A stretch of 9,124 nt of DNA from Bacteroidales bacterium (GTDB lineage: Bacteria > Bacteroidota > Bacteroidia > Bacteroidales > UBA932). Each line of letters opens with the position of its first letter. Within the stretch, counting starts at the first letter, position 1. Under the pieces are notes generated by a model. The model did no database searches. It saw only the letters and a list, made by a program, of their open reading frames with translations, and was not told the origin of the DNA. The stretch is from the NCBI GenBank assembly GCA_017615135.1, contig JAGAAU010000154.1:1-9124 (forward strand), given 5' to 3'. This document shows, piece after piece, positions 1 through 6,946 of this stretch. The position numbers were made by a program, and so were the translations under genes.

Positions 1-93
1 GACGAAGGGCGGATAGTCGAGAGGGGTCGGCATGAAGATTTGCTGGCGCTGAACGGATATTACAGGAAGCTGTATGACATGCAATCTCTTTAA
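1..93 (+). CDS. ABC exporter ATP-binding protein, C-terminal end (5' partial)
   Basis: Frame 1 is open from the first base to a TAA at 91-93 and gives 30 residues. They read like the extreme C-terminus of an exporter-type ABC ATPase: the short stretch DEGRIVERGRHEDLL is the usual segment after the H-loop, followed by NGYYRKLYDMQSL, matching the family pattern 'nG.Y..Ly..Q'. In MsbA/multidrug/lipid exporters this segment ends the cytoplasmic nucleotide-binding domain. Walker A, signature and Walker B motifs lie upstream of the window, so substrate and subfamily cannot be inferred. The VanZ-like gene starts inside its last codons (20-nt overlap), which suggests one transcription unit. The family is fairly certain despite the short fragment; the function beyond 'ABC exporter' is not. 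Confidence 0.82.
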   Translation, partial: DEGRIVERGRHEDLLALNGYYRKLYDMQSL

Positions 94-487
94 GAATCCC
101 CAGACTTTGAAGATAACGGCAAGGATACTGATGGTAATATACCTCGGAATCGTTGCTTTGATATGCTTCTCCGCCATAAGTACTCCCAAAGTGAATCACC
201 TCTCCCTGTGGGGAATACCCGGCGACAAGATTGTGCACTTCCTGATGTTTCTTCCCTTCCCGGTGCTGGCCTGGGGCAGTTTTCCGCCTAAAGACGGCAT
301 ACCGGCCTGGAAAGTTTTTCTTTATGTTCTGGCCATTTTCATTACCGGAACCCTTATTGGGGCTACAACTGAACTGGTACAGGATTTCCTGCCTAACCGG
401 TGTCGCGAGCTTGCGGACGTGATAGCCGACAGCTGCGGTATCGGCACTTCCTGCCTTGCTCTGCTAATTTGGAGATGGCTGAAGTGA
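74..487 (+). CDS. VanZ-like family integral membrane protein
   Basis: This 137-residue protein has four likely membrane helices (about residues 16-34, 52-69, 79-97 and 115-135). It carries the VanZ-like (PF04892) signatures: DKIVHF at 51-56 leading into helix 2, and near helix 4 E100-x-x-Q103, R109/R111 and LADVIAD at 113-119. In most relatives the last motif ends in Asn (DviaN..G); here it is Asp119. VanZ of enterococci gives low-level teicoplanin resistance, but Bacteroidota homologues are mostly of unknown function, so a resistance role should not be assumed. The ATG at 74 has AGGAAG (64-69) just upstream and keeps a short basic N-terminus before helix 1; Met20 (base 131) would cut into helix 1. 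It overlaps the ABC gene by 20 nt and the amidase gene by 4 nt. Confidence 0.88.
   Translation: MTCNLFKNPQTLKITARILMVIYLGIVALICFSAISTPKVNHLSLWGIPGDKIVHFLMFLPFPVLAWGSFPPKDGIPAWKVFLYVLAIFITGTLIGATTELVQDFLPNRCRELADVIADSCGIGTSCLALLIWRWLK
471..474 (+). promoter_or_regulatory. Shine-Dalgarno-like GGAG that helps choose the amidase start
   Basis: GGAG at 471-474 lies 9 nt before the GTG at 484 but directly abuts the ATG at 475, too close for that ATG. This favours GTG 484, whose codon shares bases with the upstream TGA stop (485-487), a termination-reinitiation layout. Bacteroidota depend little on Shine-Dalgarno pairing, so this is suggestive only. Confidence 0.4.
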
Positions 488-3471
488 AAAAGTTTTTAAT
501 CGCACTTACAGCCGCCCTTGCCTGCACTTCGCTCACGGCACTTGCAGACGAGTTCCCTACTTCTTCGAGCCTTAAGGTCTTCTGCGACAGTCTTAGTTCG
601 GCCCTTCAGAGAAGAACGGGGGTTCAGGACGTCAGCCTGCAGATAAAAAAAGTGCTGAAGGCTGGAGAGGCCGCAGACATCTACTTCGACAAGAGCTTTT
701 CCTACCTGCCCTGGCATCGGGAAGACCTGGACTGGCTCCGGGACACTCTCCAGAGCGAAATAGGCGAATCACCGGTCATCGGCACTATTTTCTGCAACAA
801 ATACGACGCAGAACAGCTCTGCGTACCTAAACTTGGGAATTCCGGGCAATATGCCACTGAATACCTTTACAGGGTTAAGGACCCCAATCCGGCCAGACGC
901 GTAATGGTAGAGACCGAGGGGACACGGAAATTCCACAAAGGGCTCAGCGGCAGGCATATCGCCGTTTGGCAGAGCCACGGACGCTACTACGATGCCGGCA
1001 AGGGCTGCTGGTCCTGGCAGAGGGCGCCTCTTTTCCGCACGGTAGAGGACATGTACACCCAAAGCTATGTACTCCCCTTCCTCATCCCTATGCTGGAAAA
1101 TGCCGGAGCCTACGTCCTTACCCCGAGGGAAAGGGATTCCCAGCCGCTGGAAATAATCTGCGACAACGATCCCGACTTCGGAACCAGCAGGGACTTCCGG
1201 GGGCGCACCCACGGCACCTACCTTGAAGAAGGCATCTGGAGCAGCGGCACACCCGGTTTTGCGGACAGTCTGGAGCACTACTGTTTCGGGCAGAATCCGT
1301 TCCGGATGGGGAGCGTGCGCAAAGCCACCGTATGCCAGGGAGAACCTACGTCCATTGCAATGTGGACACCCGTCGTAGCGGAAAGGGGCGAGTACGCCGT
1401 CTATGTTTCCTACACCAGTTTCCCGAACAGCAGCAATGCGGCCCTATACACCGTGCATCACAACGGCGGAAAGACCTCTTTCATCGTGAACCAGAAGCGC
1501 GGAGGCGGCACATGGATATACCTTGGCACCTTCGAATTCAGGGAAGGCACCGGAGGCTTCGTGAGCCTGGACAATACAATTCCGGAAGGCAGGACGGTTG
1601 CCGCCAACAGCATAGTATGCGCCGATGCCGTTAAATTTGGAGGCGGCATGGGTAAGACCTTGCGCGGACCGGAAGACAGGCCGCTGGAAGAATGGAGCAC
1701 TTCCGGGCTGCCGGCCTTTGCCGAAGGGGCCTCATACTGGATGAACTGGGCCGGGGCGGATACTGCCGCCGTACGCAAATGGGACAACGACTATGTGAAC
1801 GACTATGCCGGCAGGGGCATGTGGGTAAAATACATGAGGGAAGAAAAGAAAGTCCCGTTCGATCTCTCCCTGGCCTTCCACACCGATGCCGGAGTAACTC
1901 CCGACAGCAGCACCGTAGGCACCCTTGCAATCTATTCGCTCAAATCCGAGAACAAGCGCGAATTTCCGGACGGAACAGACAGGATGCAAAGCAGAATGTT
2001 GGCAGAACTGGTTCAGGATCAGCTGGTTTCCGACATCCGCACTTCTTACGAACCCCAGTGGAGCCGCCGGGGTCTGTGGGACAGGAACTACAGCGAAAGC
2101 CGTCGGCCGGAATTACCGGCAATGATACTTGAACTGCTCAGCCACCAGAATTTCTCGGACATGCAGTACGGGCTTGATCCGGGCTTCCGATTCACCGTCT
2201 CCAGGGCAGTCTATAAAGGAATCCTCAAATTTTTGAGCGAACTGTACGGTTGCAGCTACAAAGTACAGCCTCTGCCTGTCTGCAACCTGTCCGCCACCTT
2301 CTCCTCGCCGAAGGAAATACGACTTAGCTGGAAACCGGTAACGGACAGCCTTGAGCCCACCTCCGCACCGGAAGGATACACCGTATATACCAGGACGGAC
2401 GACCTTGGATTCGATTCCGGCCGGGAAACTGCAGATACCTGCCTGGTGATTCCCATAGAACCCGGGCATCTGTATTCATTCCGTGTGGACGCCTTCAATT
2501 CCGGGGGCAGAAGCTTCCCTTCGGAAATACTCAGCGCTGGGCTCCCCGCCACAGAGACCACAGATACCGTGCTGATAGTAAATAACTTCACCAGAATTTC
2601 CGGGCCTGTATTCACAGACCGTGAAGACTATGGTCTGTTCGACGACCGCAGAGATTCCGGAGTGCCCTGGGGCAAGGATATCAGCTTTACCGGCGAGATG
2701 TATGAAACAGACAGGTCACTCCCCTGGAACAGCAACGACGATTCCGGCTTCGGAGCTTCCTGGGTAGACAAGGCTGGAAACATAGTGGCAGGAAACAGCT
2801 TCGACTACTGCTCTGTTCACGGCAGGGCAATCCTGAAAAGCGGCAGGGCCTTCTGCTCGCAAAGTGCAGCCGCATTTGCCGCAAGCCGTGATTCCCTCTC
2901 AGGAAGAGTCATAGACCTTATCTGCGGCAAGCAGACTTCTACCCGTACCGGCAGACAGACAGAAAAGATCCGGTTCCAGATTTTCCCGGCAGAGATGCGC
3001 TCCCGGCTCCGCCTACTCACCTCCCTGGGCTGCAACGTGCTCATCTCCGGTTCAGAAATCGCATCGGAAGCCTGGAGACCGGAATACGGCGAGGTCCGGG
3101 ATTCACTCGAAACTGCAGAACTTCAGGCTTTCATTACAGAGGTGCTGGGGTATCGTTTTGCCTCTGCACACGCCAGCCATACCGGCAAAGTGAACGGAAT
3201 GGAATTCCATAACAGCCCCAATCCCAGCTGCTATTGCGTAGAAAACCCGGACGGACTGCTTCCCGCCCCCTCCAAAGGGAAGACCGTACTGCGTTACTCC
3301 GACAGCGGATGCGGAGCCGCCGTCTGCTATAATGCCGACGGATGGAAAGTCTTCGCCGCAGGCTTCCCTATTGAATGCCTCAAGGACAGCGCCGATATTA
3401 ATAAAGTAATAGGTAAAGCTCTGGATTACCTTGCCAACTATTCCCTGAAGGAAGATGGCTTGCACAAATGA
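484..3471 (+). CDS. Secreted N-acetylmuramoyl-L-alanine amidase-like protein with inserted golvesin/xanthan-lyase-type domain, FN3 and GATase-like C-terminus
   Basis: From GTG 484 the product has 995 residues. It opens with a signal peptide (MKKFLIALTAALACTSLTALA, cleavage near residue 21), so it acts outside the inner membrane. The catalytic part resembles a zinc amidase_3 fold in two pieces. Piece one holds QSHG (His165) and VEDMY (Glu188) followed by a helix ending PRERD. Piece two holds AFHTDAG (His466) and PAMILELL (Glu550) followed by the usual terminal helix to about 590. His165, Glu188 and His466 are the likely zinc ligands and Glu550 the catalytic acid. Between the pieces (about 245-390) sits a golvesin C-terminal/xanthan lyase-type beta domain ending ADAVKFGGGMG. 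An FN3 domain follows (about 594-690), then an alpha/beta GATase/ThuA-like domain (about 696-985; VIDLICGKQTS, NVLISGSEI). Such proteins are often labelled xanthan lyase, but no lyase catalytic domain is seen. The likely substrate is peptidoglycan stem peptide linkage. ATG 475 is an alternative start; its 3' end overlaps the convergent gene by 34 nt. Confidence 0.87.
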   Translation: MKKFLIALTAALACTSLTALADEFPTSSSLKVFCDSLSSALQRRTGVQDVSLQIKKVLKAGEAADIYFDKSFSYLPWHREDLDWLRDTLQSEIGESPVIGTIFCNKYDAEQLCVPKLGNSGQYATEYLYRVKDPNPARRVMVETEGTRKFHKGLSGRHIAVWQSHGRYYDAGKGCWSWQRAPLFRTVEDMYTQSYVLPFLIPMLENAGAYVLTPRERDSQPLEIICDNDPDFGTSRDFRGRTHGTYLEEGIWSSGTPGFADSLEHYCFGQNPFRMGSVRKATVCQGEPTSIAMWTPVVAERGEYAVYVSYTSFPNSSNAALYTVHHNGGKTSFIVNQKRGGGTWIYLGTFEFREGTGGFVSLDNTIPEGRTVAANSIVCADAVKFGGGMGKTLRGPEDRPLEEWSTSGLPAFAEGASYWMNWAGADTAAVRKWDNDYVNDYAGRGMWVKYMREEKKVPFDLSLAFHTDAGVTPDSSTVGTLAIYSLKSENKREFPDGTDRMQSRMLAELVQDQLVSDIRTSYEPQWSRRGLWDRNYSESRRPELPAMILELLSHQNFSDMQYGLDPGFRFTVSRAVYKGILKFLSELYGCSYKVQPLPVCNLSATFSSPKEIRLSWKPVTDSLEPTSAPEGYTVYTRTDDLGFDSGRETADTCLVIPIEPGHLYSFRVDAFNSGGRSFPSEILSAGLPATETTDTVLIVNNFTRISGPVFTDREDYGLFDDRRDSGVPWGKDISFTGEMYETDRSLPWNSNDDSGFGASWVDKAGNIVAGNSFDYCSVHGRAILKSGRAFCSQSAAAFAASRDSLSGRVIDLICGKQTSTRTGRQTEKIRFQIFPAEMRSRLRLLTSLGCNVLISGSEIASEAWRPEYGEVRDSLETAELQAFITEVLGYRFASAHASHTGKVNGMEFHNSPNPSCYCVENPDGLLPAPSKGKTVLRYSDSGCGAAVCYNADGWKVFAAGFPIECLKDSADINKVIGKALDYLANYSLKEDGLHK
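3438..3471. other. Tail-to-tail overlap of two convergent genes
   Basis: The last 11 codons and stop of the amidase-like gene (TGA 3469-3471) overlap the last codons of the minus-strand nucleotidyltransferase gene (TAG, complement of 3438-3440). Both reading frames are intact and both proteins look complete at the C-terminus. No strong GC stem with a T tract is visible near the junction on either strand, so transcripts from each side probably run some way into the opposite gene. Confidence 0.85.
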
Positions 3472-4523
3472 GAGAACAGCTGCAGTACAAAGGTAATTAC
3501 CAGCGATTCCCTGAATACAATTTTCTGTTTCCAGGCCCCGGCACGCCACCTGCGGAATTTAAATAAGATGTCCGGCAATAGACGGCCGCTTGGATTTTCC
3601 TGAAATTCAGGTGAAAGCATATCCTCAAGTACCCTGTCGGCCAGCTCTTCGTCAAGAGGAAGATCCGGGAATATCTCTTTCTCGAAGCCCAGATATTTGA
3701 TACAGATAGCGTCTATTGCGGACATGAAACGCAGCATGCCGGCCTTATCGGAGGCCTCAACCACCATTTTCCAGTCAATTTCCGAATGATGCCGGCGAAC
3801 CGTAAACGCCCAATCTATAAGATGCCTGAGAGTACAGCGTACAGAAGCGAAATGCAAAGCCATGTGCCTCAGATTGAACATCACCTCCAGATTGGGAGCC
3901 GGGATGTAGAAATGTCCGTGAGGAACGGCTTTTTCAAGAGTTGCGAGCGACTTCAGTTTCTTCTCATACGCCCAATTGCTGTAATGGGAGGAAACAGTGA
4001 TGAAATCGTAGTGATTCTCCACTATCCTGTCTCTCAGCATAAATACTGTATGATGACGGTGTGAACGGTTGACGCTGATATTTTTCTTCTGTTTCAGCAA
4101 ACGGTCTGCTTCCCTGCATTTGCCGAACAACCAGATGTCCAGGTCTCCGAAAGTACGATGCTCGGGCACCGGCCAGTCCAGAGAAGAAGAATAACCCTTG
4201 AGAACCATCATACTGATACCGCTCTTTGCATAGAAACGGGCCAGACTGTCTGCCTGGGTTTTCATTATGCGCCAATCCTGCTCAGTACTCATAATCCACG
4301 AGGTCCAATCGTCCATGATCTCGTGAGGGATTTCTCCTCCTGTGAAGATGCCTTCATCGTACAACCTCTGCAATCCGTCCCATGCCAGGGCGGATATGCC
4401 ATGTTCCACGGTAAGGTCGAAGATTTCACCCCATGGATAAGAATCCCTTCTGGGGAAGTCTGCCAAATCTCCACCTGCAGCCAGGCGGAGAATGGAAAGC
4501 AGTATTTTAGAGGCTTCCGTCAT
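3438..4523 (-). CDS. Uncharacterised nucleotidyltransferase family protein (PF14907 type)
   Basis: This 361-residue protein looks full length. The family signature is clear: VLKGYS around Lys109-Gly110, then after a basic stretch (PEHR) the acidic motif G126-D127-L128-D129-IW, the probable metal-binding DxD of a polymerase-beta-like nucleotidyltransferase fold. A second half with EHYDF-like and FNLRHMALH segments is helical and typical of the family. The C-terminus is basic then hydrophobic (ESLVITFVLQLFSHL), perhaps membrane-associating. No signal peptide is seen, so it is probably cytoplasmic. Family members are common in polysaccharide loci of Bacteroidales and other phyla, but substrate and product are not established; nucleotidyl transfer is inferred from fold. 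Its ATG shares one base with the antiterminator stop (TGATG), implying translational coupling, and it is the last gene of the minus-strand string. Confidence 0.87.
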   Translation of the reverse strand: MTEASKILLSILRLAAGGDLADFPRRDSYPWGEIFDLTVEHGISALAWDGLQRLYDEGIFTGGEIPHEIMDDWTSWIMSTEQDWRIMKTQADSLARFYAKSGISMMVLKGYSSSLDWPVPEHRTFGDLDIWLFGKCREADRLLKQKKNISVNRSHRHHTVFMLRDRIVENHYDFITVSSHYSNWAYEKKLKSLATLEKAVPHGHFYIPAPNLEVMFNLRHMALHFASVRCTLRHLIDWAFTVRRHHSEIDWKMVVEASDKAGMLRFMSAIDAICIKYLGFEKEIFPDLPLDEELADRVLEDMLSPEFQENPSGRLLPDILFKFRRWRAGAWKQKIVFRESLVITFVLQLFSHLCKPSSFRE

Positions 4524-5044
4524 CAGTTCAGTTTTCTGAGGTCGTCCATATCAAGTTCAATAATCGCAGTGCCCAGCATTGAGATCTGAACTGCGAGGCA
4601 ACGCTTGCCCCGCACATCGGTCAATTCACATTCATGACCGGCAAGAGGGCCGGAAATCACCTTAACCCTGTCTCCACTCCTGAGCCCGGCATTCTCTATG
4701 CAGACCTTCCTTCCACTTTTCTCCACCATGCTGATAAAAGTATCCATCTCAGCATCGGGGATAACCGCAGGCCGGAAAAGCCCGCCGTCGGACACACCAA
4801 GATATTTGTACATTCCAGGAATCTCCGCAAGCGGACGCTGCCTTTCGGAAGCCGTGCAATTAATAAAGATATAGCGCGGGACCACGAGTGTCTCTACAAG
4901 TTTTTTGCGATCAGACCACTGGTGCAGCTCCCGTCTTACCGGCAGGTAAAACGAATATCCCAGACGTCCAAGTTCGTCGGCGACCCTGCGTTCAGCACAT
5001 GACTTTACGCAAGCTACATACCAGTGTGTCCTGTCGTCAATCAT
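4523..5044 (-). CDS. UpxY/NusG-like transcription antiterminator
   Basis: The 173-residue protein is a NusG paralogue. It has an N-terminal NGN domain (about residues 6-108: WYVACVKSCAERR, then LVVPRYIFI at 53-61) and a C-terminal KOW domain (about 122-152: GDRVKVISGPLAGHECEL). In Bacteroides fragilis and B. thetaiotaomicron, UpxY proteins bind elongating RNA polymerase and prevent early termination in the 5' leader of their own capsule operon. By analogy this one should regulate a surface polysaccharide operon. Unlike the canonical layout it is not the first gene: it lies behind the kinase and dehydratase genes. Its start overlaps the dehydratase stop by 8 nt, and its stop overlaps the nucleotidyltransferase start by 1 nt. 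Housekeeping NusG is less likely, because that gene normally sits beside ribosomal protein and secE genes. Confidence 0.9.
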   Translation of the reverse strand: MIDDRTHWYVACVKSCAERRVADELGRLGYSFYLPVRRELHQWSDRKKLVETLVVPRYIFINCTASERQRPLAEIPGMYKYLGVSDGGLFRPAVIPDAEMDTFISMVEKSGRKVCIENAGLRSGDRVKVISGPLAGHECELTDVRGKRCLAVQISMLGTAIIELDMDDLRKLN

Positions 5045-6944
5045 ACTTTTCGAATTCCGAATTCATGGATTTGAATTCCGGCACAATCTCCTTCATCATC
5101 TTTACCGTGGCAACCACGTCTCCCTGTTCTGCACAGGCTTCAAGTTTATCCAGCTTCTGAACAACGTACTCCAGATTGCAGGGACGCACCTTGGCTATAC
5201 GGATACGGTAGTGGGAGGTGGAATCTGAGTTCTCTACGGTAGAGAGAACCTCTTCATAGAGTTTCTCTCCGGGACGCAGGCCGGTGAACACTATTTTTAT
5301 GTCTATATCCGGTTCAAATCCCGACAGTTTAATCATCTTGCGTGCCAAGTCTACTATCTTGACAGGTTTACCCATATCAAACACGAAGATGCAGTTACTC
5401 TGCGGCAACACGGCGGTTTCCAGCACCAGACGGCAAGCTTCCGGGATTGTCATGAAATACCGGGTGATTTCCGGATGCGTTACGGTAATTGGGCCACCAT
5501 TGGCAATCTGCTTACGGAAACGAGGTATAACGGAACCATTGCTCCCCAGCACGTTTCCAAAGCGGGTTGTCACGAAGCGTGTACCTTCACTACCCTCCCC
5601 GGCAAGGCCCAGGCTCTGCACATATATCTCTGCAAGACGCTTGGAACATCCCATCACATTGGTAGGGTTAACTGCCTTGTCCGTAGAAATCATCACCATC
5701 TTTTTGACTCCGTATTTCAGACACATGTCTGCAACGTTTCGGCTGCCTCCCACATTTACCATTACCGCCTCGCAGGGATTTTCTTCCATAAGCGGGACGT
5801 GCTTGTAAGCAGATGCGTGATAAACCACCTGAGGGCGGTAGCGGCTGAAAACGTAATCCAGACGGTTCCGGAAACGCACATCTCCGATTACCGGCACAAA
5901 ATCCAGACCGGGATATCTCTGTTCAAGCTCCAATCTGAGTTCGTGCATGGGGGTCTCGGCATTATCGAACATGATGAGCCTGAGAACACCGAACGAAGCC
6001 AGCTGGCGACAGATCTCGGAGCCTATCGAACCGGCCGCACCGGTAACCAATACTGTCTTTCCCTGAAGACGGGCCTTTATCTCATCGGTAGAAATCTTTA
6101 TTTCTTCCCTGCCCAGAAGGTCTTCGATACGTAGTTTACGGAAAGAAGCCTCCCTGGCGCCGGACGCATCGTCTATAGGAGGTGCTACCAGAACCCTGAT
6201 TCCGTTGGAAGAACAGAATTCTATAAGATTGGAAAGTTCAGGATCGAGGTCGGCATCGTTCACAAAAAGGATAGCGGCAACTGAAAGGTTGCGGCCAAGA
6301 CTTTCAAACGAGTTGATGTCCTTTACGACAAAGATGCTCTTGTCCATAAGTTTCCGCACACCTGGATCCTTATCCTGCCCGTACAACAGGAATCCTACAA
6401 CGTCGTAATGGGGCGAATTGATAAGGCGGGTAACCATTGCGGCAGACTTGTCTCCGGTTCCGTATACGAGAACTCTCTGGCGGCTTCGCATGGAGCTCAC
6501 CCTGTGCTTAAACATCTCATATACCCAAATCATGACAAGCCTTACAGCCATCAGGGATATCAGCGTCAGGGCAAAATCCATCAATACCATAATATATACG
6601 GTAGAGGTCGCCTTGCTGACAATATGCAGCACTGCAAGCAAAGCTGCCGCTTTTATCAAAGCCGCAAGAGCAAAGCGCAGTACATCCCTGAAACTAGTAT
6701 GCCGTATGACCAGAGTATAACTTTTAAGTATCAGGAACGACACAAGTGACGCCACAACCGAGGTTCCCATCCATATTACGGCAAAATAGTCGAACGAATA
6801 GAAATTGGACTCGGCTGTCAGGTTCACGGCAGCGATAACACTGAACGAAGCCATTGTTGACAGAAACGTGTCCATCAACAATACCATCCAAGTTGAAAGG
6901 TAACTGGAAGAATATTTTTCTAACCGTTTTTCAACAAAAGACAT
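5037..6944 (-). CDS. Membrane-bound CapD/FlaA1/PglF-type nucleotide-sugar 4,6-dehydratase
   Basis: This 635-residue protein has the full architecture of the large WbpM/PglF/CapD class. Four N-terminal membrane helices (about 18-40, 54-73, 88-110, 115-141) are followed by a CoA-binding-like Rossmann domain (about 156-260, RVLVYGTG) and a short-chain dehydrogenase domain from about 296. The NAD(P) loop is G302-A-A-G305-S-I-G308. The active-site block is S420-T421-D422-K423 with Met431 and Lys435, where the usual YxxxK tyrosine is Met, as in PglF and WbpM. The family converts UDP-GlcNAc to a UDP-4-keto-6-deoxy sugar, the first step to sugars such as QuiNAc, FucNAc or bacillosamine. Stereochemistry (inverting or retaining) cannot be settled by reading. 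It follows the Wzc-like gene by 2 nt and overlaps the antiterminator gene by 8 nt, so it probably supplies a precursor for the same surface glycan. Confidence 0.94.
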   Translation of the reverse strand: MSFVEKRLEKYSSSYLSTWMVLLMDTFLSTMASFSVIAAVNLTAESNFYSFDYFAVIWMGTSVVASLVSFLILKSYTLVIRHTSFRDVLRFALAALIKAAALLAVLHIVSKATSTVYIMVLMDFALTLISLMAVRLVMIWVYEMFKHRVSSMRSRQRVLVYGTGDKSAAMVTRLINSPHYDVVGFLLYGQDKDPGVRKLMDKSIFVVKDINSFESLGRNLSVAAILFVNDADLDPELSNLIEFCSSNGIRVLVAPPIDDASGAREASFRKLRIEDLLGREEIKISTDEIKARLQGKTVLVTGAAGSIGSEICRQLASFGVLRLIMFDNAETPMHELRLELEQRYPGLDFVPVIGDVRFRNRLDYVFSRYRPQVVYHASAYKHVPLMEENPCEAVMVNVGGSRNVADMCLKYGVKKMVMISTDKAVNPTNVMGCSKRLAEIYVQSLGLAGEGSEGTRFVTTRFGNVLGSNGSVIPRFRKQIANGGPITVTHPEITRYFMTIPEACRLVLETAVLPQSNCIFVFDMGKPVKIVDLARKMIKLSGFEPDIDIKIVFTGLRPGEKLYEEVLSTVENSDSTSHYRIRIAKVRPCNLEYVVQKLDKLEACAEQGDVVATVKMMKEIVPEFKSMNSEFEKYD

Positions 6945-6946
6945 GC

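Noticed and set aside
400..483. N-terminal extension of the amidase reading frame back to ATG 400
   Set aside because: The added residues are Arg/Cys-rich, lie wholly inside the VanZ gene in another frame, and would bury the signal peptide.
514..528. Possible lipobox (A-L-A-C, Cys14) in the amidase signal peptide
   Set aside because: Positions -3 and -2 (Ala, Leu) do not fit the usual L-A/S-G/A-C order, and a good ALA signal peptidase I site follows at about residue 21.
769..1278. 169-codon minus-strand open frame opposite the amidase gene
   Set aside because: It lies opposite the conserved His165/Glu188 catalytic region and has no family features; it is a shadow of the plus-strand gene.
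3412..3430. Small inverted repeat GGTAA...TTACC near the convergent junction as a terminator
   Set aside because: The stem is only 5 AT-rich base pairs with a 9-nt loop and no T tract on either strand; it is also inside coding sequence.
3491..3500. Palindrome GGTAATTACC as an operator
   Set aside because: A single 10-nt AT-centred palindrome inside the coding region of the nucleotidyltransferase, with no second copy or promoter nearby; likely chance.
5475..6134. 219-codon plus-strand open frame antisense to the dehydratase
   Set aside because: It covers the conserved SDR domain on the other strand and its own product shows no recognisable motif.
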